This document shows, one piece after another, positions 23,959-31,625 of a stretch of DNA of 64,000 nucleotides. Source of the stretch: an uncultured Porphyromonadaceae bacterium (GTDB lineage Bacteria; Bacteroidota; Bacteroidia; Bacteroidales; Muribaculaceae). The notes under the pieces are model-generated. The model was not told the origin of the DNA. It made no database searches and saw nothing but the letters and a program-made list of their open reading frames with translations. The stretch's first letter is position 1. The number at the start of each line of letters is the position of its first letter. The position numbers and the translations under genes are program-made. The stretch spans positions 1-64,000 of the forward strand of contig CABUWI010000011.1 in the NCBI GenBank assembly GCA_902495245.1, given 5' to 3'.

Positions 23959-26900
23959 ATGAGTAAAGAAAAGAAATTCATGACGTGTGATGGCAACACC
24001 GCCGCGGCTCACATAGCCTATATGTTCTCCGAGGTGGCTGCAATCTACCCCATCACACCCTCTTCGACCATGGCAGAGCTCGTTGACGAATGGGCCGCCA
24101 ACGGACGCAAGAACATTTTCGGCGAGACCGTACTGGTCCAGGAAATGCAGAGCGAGGGCGGTGCCGCAGGCGCCGTTCACGGCTCGCTGATGAACGGTGT
24201 GCTGACCAACACCTTCACCGCTTCGCAGGGCCTGCTGCTGATGATTCCCAACATGTACAAGATTGCCGGCGAGCAGCTTCCGAGCGTGTTCCATGTTTCG
24301 GCACGCACAATCGCCAGCCACGCGCTGAGCATCTTCGGCGACCATCAGGACGTCATGTCCGTCCGTCAGACCGGCTTCGCAATGCTGGCCGAAGGTTCGG
24401 TTCAGGAAGTCATGGACCTCAGCGGCGTCGCTCATCTGGCCTCAATCAAGAGCTCGATTCCCTTCGTTAACTTCTTCGACGGTTTCCGCACAAGCCACGA
24501 GATTCAGAAAATCGAAGTCATCGACCAGGACGAAATCGCTCCCCTGCTCGACCGCGAGGCCCTCTCGGCTTTCCGCAAGCGCGGCCTCAGCCCCGAGAAT
24601 CCGCAGGCCCGCGGCCTGGCCGAGAACTCCGACGTCTTCTTCCAGCACCGCGAGGCTTGCAACACCGCATACGCCAAGGTTCCCGAAGTTGTCGAGGAAT
24701 ACATGAATCAGATTTCGGTCATCACCGGCCGCAAGTACGGTCTGTTCAACTACTATGGTGCCCCCGACGCCGACCGCGTCATCATCGCCATGGGCTCCGT
24801 ATGCCAGGCTGCCGAAGAGGCAATTGACCACCTCAACGCCAACGGCCAGAAAGTCGGCATCGTCGAGGTTCACCTCTATCGTCCCTTCTCGGCCAAACAC
24901 TTCCTCGCCGCAGTGCCCAAGACGGCAAAGCGCATCGCCGTGCTTGACCGCACCAAGGAACCCGGCGCAAACGGCGAGCCCCTGCTGCTCGACGTCAAGG
25001 AGTGCTTCTACGGCAAGGCAGGCGCGCCCGAAATCGTCGGCGGCCGCTACGCTTTGGCGTCGAAAGACACCACTCCCGCAATGATTATCTCGGTGTTCGA
25101 GAACCTCGCCCTCCCCGAGCCCAAAGACAAGTTCACCGTGGGCATCGTCGACGACGTTACCTTCACCTCGCTGCCTCCGAAAGAGGAAATCGCCCTGGGC
25201 GACAAGAGCACCTATGAAGCCAAGTTCTACGGCCTCGGCGCCGACGGCACCGTGGGCGCCAACAAGAACTCGGTGAAGATTATCGGCGAGAACACCAACA
25301 AGTACTGCCAGGCCTACTTCGCCTACGACTCGAAGAAGTCGGGCGGCTTCACCTGCTCTCACCTCCGCTTCGGCGACGCTCCTATCCGCTCAACCTATCT
25401 GGTTACGACGCCTAACTTCGTGGCTTGCCACGTTCAGGCATACCTCCACCTCTATGACGTAACCAAAGGCCTGCGCGACGGCGGCACATTCCTGCTCAAC
25501 ACCATCTGGGAGGGCGACGAACTGGCCGCTAACCTCCCCAACAAGGTTAAGCGCTATTTCGCCAAGCACAACATCAACGTCTACTACATCAACGCAACCC
25601 AGATTGCTCGCGAAATCGGCCTGGGCAACCGCACCAACACCATTCTGCAGAGCGCCTTCTTCCGCATCACCGGCGTAATTCCCGTTGATCTGGCAATCGA
25701 GCAGATGAAGAAGTTCATCGTCAAGTCCTACGGCAAGAAAGGCCAGGACGTTGTCGACAAGAACTATGCCGCAGTTGACCGCGGCGGCGAATACAAGCAG
25801 CTCACCGTCGACCCCGCATGGGCAAACCTGCCCGACGACGCCGTCGAGGCAAACAACGACCCCGAGTTCATCAACCGCGTCGTTCGCCCCATCAACGCTC
25901 AGGACGGCGACTCGCTGACCGTCAAGGACTTCATTGACCGCGCCGACGGCGTCTGGGAACAGGGCACCGCCAAGTATGAAAAACGCGGCGTCGCCGCCTA
26001 CGTGCCCCACTGGGACCTGCAGAACTGCATACAGTGCAACAAGTGTGCTTTCGTCTGCCCCCACGCCGCAGTCCGTCCGTTCGTGCTCACCCCCGAAGAG
26101 ATGGCCAACGCCCCCTTCGGCGAAGACCGCACTATCCCCGCTATCGGCAAGACATTCACCGGCATGCGCTTCATTCAGAGCGTCGACGTGCTCGACTGCC
26201 TCGGCTGCGGCAACTGCGTTGACGTCTGCCCCGGCAAGAAGGGCGAGAAGGCTCTCACAATGAAGCCCCTCGAAGAGGAAATGCCTCTGCAGGCCGAATG
26301 GGACTACTGCGTAGACCACGTAACCTCCAAGCAAGACCTCGTCGACATCAAGCTCAACCCGAAGAACTCGCAGTTCGCCACTCCCTACTTCGAATTCTCC
26401 GGCGCATGCTCGGGCTGCGGCGAGACGCCCTACGTCAAGCTCATCTCCCAGCTGTTCGGCACACGCGAAATCGTGGCCAACGCAACCGGCTGCTCGTCAA
26501 TCTACTCGGGCTCGGTTCCCTCTACCCCCTACACCTTCAACGCCAAGGGCCAGGGTCCCGCATGGGGCAACTCGCTCTTCGAAGACTTCGCCGAATTCGG
26601 CCTCGGCATGAACATCGCCAACAAGAAGATGCGCGAGCGCGTCGTGGCCCTCGTTGAAAAGGGACTCAAGTGCGACTGCTGCTCAGACGAGCTCAAGGCC
26701 CTCTTCGCCGAATGGCTCGAAGTGCGCAACGAAGGCGACAAGAGCCGCGAAGTGGCCGACAAGATCATTCCGCTCATCGAGAAGTGCGGCTGCGACATCT
26801 GCCGCGAGCTCACCGAGCTGAAGGGCTACCTCGTTAAGCGCGCCCACTGGATCATCGCCGGCGACGGCGCAGCCTACGACATCGGCTTCGGCGGCCTCGA

Positions 26901-27525
26901 CCACGTCCTGGCAAGCGGTGAAGACGTCAACGTAATCGTTGTCGACACCGAGGTTTACTCCAATACCGGCGGTCAGGCCTCGAAAGCCACTCCCGTCGGC
27001 GCAATCGCCAAGTTTGCCGCTGCCGGCAAGCGCGTGCGCAAAAAAGACCTCGGCCTCATCGCCTCGACCTACGGCTACGTCTACTGCGCACAGATTGCCA
27101 TGGGTGCCGACAACGCTCAGACCCTCAAGGCAATCCGCGAAGCCGAAGCCTACGACGGCCCCTCGATCATCATTGCCTACGCTCCCTGTATCAACCACGG
27201 CATCAAGGCCGGCATGGGCAAGAGCCAGCAGGAAGAGCAGAAAGCAGTCGAGTGCGGCTACTGGCACCTGTGGCGCTACAACCCCGCTCTCGAAGCCGAA
27301 GGCAAGAACCCCTTCACGCTCGACAGCAAGGAGCCGCAGTGGGACAAGTTCGAAGACTACCTCAAGGGCGAGGTGCGCTTCGCCTCTGTGCTGAAATCGT
27401 TCCCCGACCAGGCCGCCGAGCTCTTCGCTGCCGCAAAGAGCAACGCCCAGTGGCGCTACAACAACTACCGCCGTCTGGCCCGCCAGCAGTGGGGCATCGA
27501 CCCTGAAACCGACGAGAAGGCATAA
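23959..27525 (+). CDS. nifJ: Pyruvate:ferredoxin (flavodoxin) oxidoreductase
   Basis: 1188 residues, the usual single-chain length. It decarboxylates pyruvate to acetyl-CoA and passes electrons to ferredoxin, a central fermentative step. The order is domain I (YPITPSSTMAELVDEWAANG near the start, pyruvate/TPP contact), domain II, the gamma-like domain, a ferredoxin domain with two [4Fe-4S] motifs (CIQCNKCAFVCPHA near 692 and CLGCGNCVDVCPGKKG near 746), and the TPP-binding domain with GACSGCGETPY near 815 and GDGAAYDIGFGGLDHVLASG near 967. It has its own promoter and terminator and codon choice typical of a highly expressed gene. Confidence 0.97.
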   Translation: MSKEKKFMTCDGNTAAAHIAYMFSEVAAIYPITPSSTMAELVDEWAANGRKNIFGETVLVQEMQSEGGAAGAVHGSLMNGVLTNTFTASQGLLLMIPNMYKIAGEQLPSVFHVSARTIASHALSIFGDHQDVMSVRQTGFAMLAEGSVQEVMDLSGVAHLASIKSSIPFVNFFDGFRTSHEIQKIEVIDQDEIAPLLDREALSAFRKRGLSPENPQARGLAENSDVFFQHREACNTAYAKVPEVVEEYMNQISVITGRKYGLFNYYGAPDADRVIIAMGSVCQAAEEAIDHLNANGQKVGIVEVHLYRPFSAKHFLAAVPKTAKRIAVLDRTKEPGANGEPLLLDVKECFYGKAGAPEIVGGRYALASKDTTPAMIISVFENLALPEPKDKFTVGIVDDVTFTSLPPKEEIALGDKSTYEAKFYGLGADGTVGANKNSVKIIGENTNKYCQAYFAYDSKKSGGFTCSHLRFGDAPIRSTYLVTTPNFVACHVQAYLHLYDVTKGLRDGGTFLLNTIWEGDELAANLPNKVKRYFAKHNINVYYINATQIAREIGLGNRTNTILQSAFFRITGVIPVDLAIEQMKKFIVKSYGKKGQDVVDKNYAAVDRGGEYKQLTVDPAWANLPDDAVEANNDPEFINRVVRPINAQDGDSLTVKDFIDRADGVWEQGTAKYEKRGVAAYVPHWDLQNCIQCNKCAFVCPHAAVRPFVLTPEEMANAPFGEDRTIPAIGKTFTGMRFIQSVDVLDCLGCGNCVDVCPGKKGEKALTMKPLEEEMPLQAEWDYCVDHVTSKQDLVDIKLNPKNSQFATPYFEFSGACSGCGETPYVKLISQLFGTREIVANATGCSSIYSGSVPSTPYTFNAKGQGPAWGNSLFEDFAEFGLGMNIANKKMRERVVALVEKGLKCDCCSDELKALFAEWLEVRNEGDKSREVADKIIPLIEKCGCDICRELTELKGYLVKRAHWIIAGDGAAYDIGFGGLDHVLASGEDVNVIVVDTEVYSNTGGQASKATPVGAIAKFAAAGKRVRKKDLGLIASTYGYVYCAQIAMGADNAQTLKAIREAEAYDGPSIIIAYAPCINHGIKAGMGKSQQEEQKAVECGYWHLWRYNPALEAEGKNPFTLDSKEPQWDKFEDYLKGEVRFASVLKSFPDQAAELFAAAKSNAQWRYNNYRRLARQQWGIDPETDEKA

Positions 27526-27549
27526 CCCCCTTCGCCCGTCATAACCTCC

Positions 27550-27580
27550 AAGCCCGCGACCACCCCGTCGCGGGCTTTCT
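27550..27580 (+). terminator. Intrinsic terminator after the pyruvate oxidoreductase gene
   Basis: AAGCCCGCGAC (27550-27560) pairs perfectly with GTCGCGGGCTT (27567-27577) over a 6-base loop, followed by TCTTTCTG. Confidence 0.85.
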
Positions 27581-27616
27581 TTCTGCATAATCGGTACATA
27601 AACGAGTCGCGACATG

Positions 27617-27786
27617 CCTTAATGCTATTAACTTAAGGAAGTTATCGGTGGAATCCCCACAGATTGCACTATTGCCAAAGGGTAGGGACGCACGGTTCGT
27701 GCGTCCGCTTTGCGGAGTGCCTAAATTGCTGCACTATTGCTCGTTATCGCGGACGCACGAGCCGTGCGTCCCTACAGAATTTACGA
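27617..27786 (-). repeat. Palindromic intergenic repeat, copy C
   Basis: Same element as 10256-10429 in the opposite orientation. It carries 21-base palindromes at 27686-27706 and 27751-27771 and the block TTAATGCTATTAACTTAAGG at the left end. The two copies differ at scattered positions and by a few small indels. It lies between the terminator at 27550-27580 and the promoter at 27802. Confidence 0.8.
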
Positions 27787-27801
27787 AAAAACGCCGAAAT
27801 T

Positions 27802-27855
27802 TTTGGAAAAATGTAAAGTTTGTTGTACTTTTGCACAAGCAAACTTTACATTTTT
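27802..27855 (+). promoter_or_regulatory. Promoter inside a perfect 16-base inverted repeat (probable operator)
   Basis: TTTG 27802-27805, a 20-base spacer, then TACTTTTG 27826-27833 form the promoter. Arms AAAAATGTAAAGTTTG (27807-27822) and CAAACTTTACATTTTT (27840-27855) are exact reverse complements and are separated by 17 bases that contain the -7 box; their centres are 33 bases apart. The left arm lies in the -7/-33 spacer and the right arm covers the expected start site, so a dimeric or paired repressor there would block the promoter. The XRE protein at 28304 is the obvious candidate. Confidence 0.7.
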
Positions 27856-27863
27856 AATTTTTT

Positions 27864-28307
27864 ATGAAAATCAAAAAATTCATGCTGCCCCATTGGGTGC
27901 AGCCAATCAGCGCGGCAGTGGCCGCATGCGGCCTTGTCGCAATGATTGCGTCGGCAATGTTTGAACCCACGTCTGCAACCGCCGAGATTACCCTCTTCTT
28001 CGGATATTGGGCGCTCTTTTTCGGACTGATTGCAACGGTCTTCGCACGCGAAAAGACAGAAGACGAATTCATCGACCATCTGAGGCTGGCGTCGATTTTC
28101 CGCGTAACCGTCTGCTATGTCCTCTGGTCAGTCTTCGCGGCCATCGGCTCCTACCTTTTGCCGCGCATGCTGACGCTCGAAACCATGGGACAGGTGGCCT
28201 GGGTTGCCATGTGGCCCAACGGTGCAATCTTCTGGATTCTGCTCTATCTCGTGCTGTTCAAAGGCGCCATATTCGCAAATTCGCGGCGGGAGGGCACGGC
28301 GGCATGA
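27864..28307 (+). CDS. Small four-span membrane protein of unknown function
   Basis: 147 residues with four predicted membrane spans (about 15-33, 42-60, 80-98 and 113-135) and short charged loops (AREKTEDEFIDHLR). No catalytic motif was recognised. It overlaps the XRE regulator gene by 4 bases (ATGA), an arrangement seen in many bacteria where a small HTH protein sits with a membrane protein of unknown function. The start at 27864 lies about 25 bases after the promoter start region. It could be a sensor, anti-repressor or immunity-like protein; none of these is supported by sequence. Confidence 0.7.
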   Translation: MKIKKFMLPHWVQPISAAVAACGLVAMIASAMFEPTSATAEITLFFGYWALFFGLIATVFAREKTEDEFIDHLRLASIFRVTVCYVLWSVFAAIGSYLLPRMLTLETMGQVAWVAMWPNGAIFWILLYLVLFKGAIFANSRREGTAA

Positions 28308-28492
28308 CCAACACAATCAGAGTGGAGCGCGCGGTGCGCCGCATCACCCAGGCCGAGCTGGCCGAGGCCGTCGGCGTGAGCCGTCAGACAATCTTCGCCA
28401 TCGAAAACAACCGCTTCGTGCCCAGCACTGAACTCGCGCTGAAACTATCCGCCTATTTCGGCAAAACCGTCAACGACCTCTTCTCGCTATAA
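28304..28492 (+). CDS. Small XRE-family HTH regulator
   Basis: 62 residues, a single Cro/CI-type helix-turn-helix: ITQAELAEAVGVSRQTIFAIENNRFVPSTELALKLSAYFGKTVNDLFSL. This fits the YozG-like group of very short regulators. Its start overlaps the stop of the membrane protein gene by 4 bases, so the pair is translationally coupled. Autoregulation through the inverted repeat at 27807-27855 is likely but inferred. No longer in-frame start is preferred, since the upstream part of the frame overlaps the membrane protein gene without family similarity. Confidence 0.88.
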   Translation: MTNTIRVERAVRRITQAELAEAVGVSRQTIFAIENNRFVPSTELALKLSAYFGKTVNDLFSL

Positions 28493-28545
28493 AAACAGGA
28501 ATCAGAAGATTGACCGGACATAAGGCTTTTTTCAATAAAAATTTG

Positions 28546-28553
28546 TAACTTTG
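28546..28553 (+). promoter_or_regulatory. -7 box before the candidate structured RNA
   Basis: TAACTTTG sits directly before the first base of a strong hairpin at 28555. No protein start follows for 300 bases, so the promoter seems to serve a noncoding transcript. The -33 element is not clear. Confidence 0.6.
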
Positions 28554-28554
28554 C

Positions 28555-28838
28555 GTCAGAAAACGAAAGGCCGAAGAGTCGGCCTCGTTTCTGACATTGA
28601 CGACGCAGCGTTGAACTCGCTGCTTAAGGTGTTATTGATATTATCTTCTACATTCGAACTTGGCCGTTTAGAAACTCACCGAAGATAAGGCACAATGACG
28701 CCCGCATTGGTAGATATGTACGCCCCAATGGCATACAATATCTGGCAGGTGTGGGGTTGTTATCCTGTCCGGTGAGAGGTAAGCCAAGACCCGAATGTAG
28801 GATATGATAACAATTGTAATCCTCACACCTTTTTATTA
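28555..28838 (+). ncRNA. Candidate structured noncoding RNA, about 285 nt
   Basis: There is no supported reading frame, yet a dense set of complementary segments. Hairpin 1: 28555-28574 with 28579-28595, closing on an AGAG loop. Hairpin 2: 28605-28610 with 28618-28623. Then a long nested rod: 28626-28632 with 28825-28831, 28648-28656 with 28792-28800 (9 perfect pairs), 28659-28664 with 28783-28788, 28675-28681 with 28770-28776, and an apical 28695-28700 with 28725-28730. The outer helix is followed by a T run (28830-28835), which would end the transcript, and a promoter box lies at 28546. The rod with internal bubbles recalls 6S RNA, but size and the two extra 5' hairpins differ. RNase P, tmRNA and SRP hallmark sequences were looked for and not found. 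Confidence 0.65.
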
Positions 28839-28880
28839 TACCCACAAATGCCATCACGAGGATTTGAAGGCACAAATTTC

Positions 28881-29345
28881 ATGATGACAAAAGAACCTTT
28901 CATTTTGTTCTGCCGAGTCGCTACTGCATCTCTGATTGCCGGCTCCGCATTTTTCCCGGATAGTGCGGCCCAAGCTGCACTATCCGCAACTGCCGGCTTG
29001 CTATGCCTGTTTACAAGTACCCGTCCCTGCGGTTCGGCATTCATGACAGTCTATGCCGATTTGTGCATATGGGCGGCTACGGCCTTTGCTACTATGGCCG
29101 CAGGCAAAGCCATTGCCGCCATTTTGGGATTCGCATCGTTTACCCTATACATCGCCTCGTTTTTCACCGGCCACGCCGTCGACGCGGCCAAACGTAGTGG
29201 CAGCATAGCCTTCGGAGGCATACTGCTGATTTCAGCGCTCGCCTCATTGTTGCTGCCACAGCCAATACACATCATAATTCTGTCGGCAGGCATTTTCATT
29301 CTGAGCCTGTATTATTATTTCAACAACTCAACTGCGACAAAATAA
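28881..29345 (+). CDS. Small hydrophobic membrane protein of unknown function
   Basis: 154 residues from the ATG at 28881 (MMTKEPFILF). An earlier ATG at 28848 would add 11 polar residues and sits almost on the end of the candidate RNA, so it is less likely. The protein is mostly hydrophobic, with about five spans (for example FAGSAFFPDS..., AATAFATMAAGKAIAAILGF region, and a final IIILSAGIFILSLYYYF). No family was recognised. It is 15 bases upstream of the nucleotidyltransferase and is probably part of the same operon, which points to a membrane-lipid role by context only. Confidence 0.6.
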   Translation: MMTKEPFILFCRVATASLIAGSAFFPDSAAQAALSATAGLLCLFTSTRPCGSAFMTVYADLCIWAATAFATMAAGKAIAAILGFASFTLYIASFFTGHAVDAAKRSGSIAFGGILLISALASLLLPQPIHIIILSAGIFILSLYYYFNNSTATK

Positions 29346-29360
29346 AGCCAACCGTAAGCA

Positions 29361-30074
29361 ATGAAGTACGCAATATTAGCCGGCGGACACGGAAGCCGTT
29401 TCGTAAAAGAGGGCGTAGCCACACCCAAGCCGATGATTGAGGTTACGGGCAAACCGATGATTGGACGACTGGTCGAACTGCTGCAAAAATGCGACGCCGA
29501 AACCGTCAGCATCTCCGCCAACCCGCGCATGGAGGGATTCATTCCATATCTTGAGACACTCAAAGCCAAATACGGCAACGTGATTATAAATCCCGTCATT
29601 ACAGAAAATTCATATGAAAGCCTTATGGCCGCCACGGGCTGCCTCGACGGACGCTTCATCGGCATGACCGTCGACACCATATTCCCGCTCGACGAATTTC
29701 GGCGATATGTCGAGGCCGTGAAGAATATGGCTTCCGGCGAGGCGGTGATGGGTCTCACCCGATATATTGACGACGAAAGCCCGCTTTATGCGCGCCTCGC
29801 CGCTTCAGACGAAATTATTGACTATCGCTATGGCGGCAAACCCTTTGCCGAAGGGGCAATCGTTTCGGCAGGGCTCTACGGCCTGAGCCGCGAATGCATG
29901 GACGCCGTCAGGCTCACGGGCTACTATCCCGAATCGCTGAGCGACTTTCAGCGCACCTTGGCCACACGCACTCCAATCAAAGTCAGGCCGTTTGAATTCA
30001 CCTGCGCTTTCGACATCGACAATCTTCACGACCTGTCGCAAGCAAACGATTTCATAAACGAACTTAACGCATAA
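29361..30074 (+). CDS. Nucleotidyltransferase of the sugar-/polyol-phosphate type
   Basis: 237 residues, a Rossmann-like NTP-transferase domain. The N-terminal LAGGHGSRFVKEG...PKPMIEV is the nucleotide-binding signature (GGxGxR...PKP), and an acidic metal-binding motif MTVDTIFPLDEF follows. The family joins NTP to a sugar or polyol phosphate to give an activated NDP (often CDP) donor. Directly downstream (4 bases) is a CDP-alcohol phosphotransferase, so the natural reading is that this enzyme makes the CDP-activated alcohol or inositol phosphate and the next enzyme transfers it. This is like the archaeal two-domain inositol phosphate cytidylyltransferase/phosphotransferase enzymes. The actual substrate is not determined by sequence. 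Confidence 0.8.
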   Translation: MKYAILAGGHGSRFVKEGVATPKPMIEVTGKPMIGRLVELLQKCDAETVSISANPRMEGFIPYLETLKAKYGNVIINPVITENSYESLMAATGCLDGRFIGMTVDTIFPLDEFRRYVEAVKNMASGEAVMGLTRYIDDESPLYARLAASDEIIDYRYGGKPFAEGAIVSAGLYGLSRECMDAVRLTGYYPESLSDFQRTLATRTPIKVRPFEFTCAFDIDNLHDLSQANDFINELNA

Positions 30075-30078
30075 ACCT

Positions 30079-31056
30079 ATGCTTGAAAATCTCAAAAAAG
30101 AATATCGGTCGACACTTAAATCAAGCGATACCGAAGAGAATATCGATCTCTTTTTCTACCGCCCGATAGGATTCGCATGGGCTTGTCTTTTCAGACGCCT
30201 CCACATACACCCCAACGCCGTTACGATTACCTCGATGTTCCTTGGAATCGGAGCTGCCATATGTTTCTACTACAGTAACGTCCGGGCTACCCTTGCAGGC
30301 ATGTTGCTGCTTATATGGGCCAACAGCTACGACAGTGCCGACGGTCAGCTTGCCAGAATGACGCACCGGTTTTCAAAGATCGGGCGCATTCTCGACGGCG
30401 CGGCAGGCGACGTGTGGTTCGTGAGCATCTACGTGGCAATCTGCCTGCGCACCGTGCGCGACGTGCCTTTTTTCCACCAACACTCTTGGATTATATGGGT
30501 TCTGGCTATACTGGCCGGACTCTGCCACGCTCGTCAGGCTGCCACGGCCGACTACTACCGTCAGGCCCACCTCTTTTTCTTGAAAGGCAAAAAAGGCAGT
30601 GAACTTGACTCTTCAACCGACATTGAAATCCGCTATCGCGAAAACAAGATGCGAGGTCGCCGCATCAATGCTCTTGTCGACCTCTTCTATCTCGGTTACA
30701 CACGCATGCAGGAACGCAGCACGCCCCACTTCCAGCGCCTCAGAAACGAACTGCGCGGCCTTGACGAGCAGTCGCCTCGCTACAGCCAAATAAGCGACCG
30801 CTTTCTGCCGCTGAGTTTCCCGCTCTGCAAGTGGGAAAATTTCATGACATTCAACTGGCGGTGCATCACTCTCTTTGTCTGCCTGCTGCTAAATATGCCC
30901 TGGGTGTATTTTGTGGTAGAACTCACAATTTTCAACGTTGTGCTGCTCTACACCACCCGCAAACACGAAAACATCTGCCGCAAAGTGCTCGAGCATACAG
31001 CCACTGAAGCACACGCAGAGACGACACCGCAAAATCACCCGCTTAACACTTTTTAA
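30079..31056 (+). CDS. CDP-alcohol phosphotransferase family membrane enzyme
   Basis: 325 residues with several membrane spans. The family signature is recognisable: DSADGQLARMTHRFSKIGRILD. In the canonical motif DG(x)2AR(x)8G(x)3D(x)3D the last aspartate should be three residues after the previous one; here the sequence is LDGAAGD, so the last Asp is displaced by one and a Gly holds the usual place. The N-terminus is soluble, and the C-terminal part after about 190 has a polar helical insert before the last spans. It probably makes a phosphodiester-linked polar lipid head group, perhaps inositol- or polyol-containing, from the product of the upstream nucleotidyltransferase. Confidence 0.82.
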   Translation: MLENLKKEYRSTLKSSDTEENIDLFFYRPIGFAWACLFRRLHIHPNAVTITSMFLGIGAAICFYYSNVRATLAGMLLLIWANSYDSADGQLARMTHRFSKIGRILDGAAGDVWFVSIYVAICLRTVRDVPFFHQHSWIIWVLAILAGLCHARQAATADYYRQAHLFFLKGKKGSELDSSTDIEIRYRENKMRGRRINALVDLFYLGYTRMQERSTPHFQRLRNELRGLDEQSPRYSQISDRFLPLSFPLCKWENFMTFNWRCITLFVCLLLNMPWVYFVVELTIFNVVLLYTTRKHENICRKVLEHTATEAHAETTPQNHPLNTF

Positions 31057-31193
31057 CTCAATTAGTGCATTTTGGTGTCAGCGAAAGGCGGCGAAACGGG
31101 CCGTGAGCCACGCACGGTTGGCGGCGTAGGTCGAGCGTACCCGGCATCTTATTGGTCAGCCACAGTTTCTCGAGGGGCGTATGAGCTGACGGT

Positions 31194-31625
31194 TCAATGC
31201 AGGTCGGAGTAGCGGGCTGAGACGTCGCTGACGTAGCGCAGCAGGCGCGTACGGGTCGAGTCGGGCATCGACGACATCTGCATGACGAGGTTCGTGCCCA
31301 GACGGGTGATGTTTTTGCGGCCTGCCTGCACTTCGGCCACTTTCTGCTGCAGCTTGGCCGCCGATTTCTCGACCTCATCGGGGTCGGCGCCCGAGTCGAC
31401 CATGCGCGCATGCTCGCGCGCCGGAGGCTCGAGCTCGGCAAAAGCGCGGTCAAGCGCGCCGCAGTAGAAGCTGACAATCTCGGAATATTCCTCGGCCGAA
31501 ACGGCTTCGCCGCGCTCAAGGCGGTCGGCATAGCCGGCGGCGCGGCGGTCATCGCGCGCGGCGTCGCTGCACGCCCCTAAAAGGAGCAGCAGCGAGCCGA
31601 GCATCAAAAATTTCAGAGTCTTCAT
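31194..31625 (-). CDS. Small predicted lipoprotein
   Basis: 143 residues from the ATG at 31625: MKTLKFLMLGSLLLLLGACSD is a signal peptide ending in a lipobox (LGAC). The mature part is mostly helical and charged, with no recognised domain (ERGEAVSAEEYSEIVSFYCGALDRAF, later KLQQKVAEVQAGRKN). The frame is open further upstream to 31709 but only through the neighbouring gene. The start overlaps the end of the GH2 gene by 4 bases, so the two are co-transcribed, and a glycan-associated role is possible from context. The 137 bases between its stop and the convergent gene contain nothing supported. Confidence 0.75.
   Translation of the reverse strand: MKTLKFLMLGSLLLLLGACSDAARDDRRAAGYADRLERGEAVSAEEYSEIVSFYCGALDRAFAELEPPAREHARMVDSGADPDEVEKSAAKLQQKVAEVQAGRKNITRLGTNLVMQMSSMPDSTRTRLLRYVSDVSARYSDLH

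Noticed and set aside
10256..27786. CRISPR array made by the palindromic repeat copies
   Set aside because: Copies are few, far apart, in different orientations and without regular spacers.
28555..28838. Retron or group II intron RNA
   Set aside because: No reverse transcriptase gene or conserved intron domain V-like sequence was found next to it.
28648..28875. 75-residue minus-strand frame in the gap with the candidate RNA
   Set aside because: No promoter or family pattern, and it ends in the next gene; the helices explain the region better.
31058..31193. Open minus-strand frame downstream of the small lipoprotein
   Set aside because: It could be a frame-shifted extension or fragment of an old gene, but no family was recognised and nothing supports translation.
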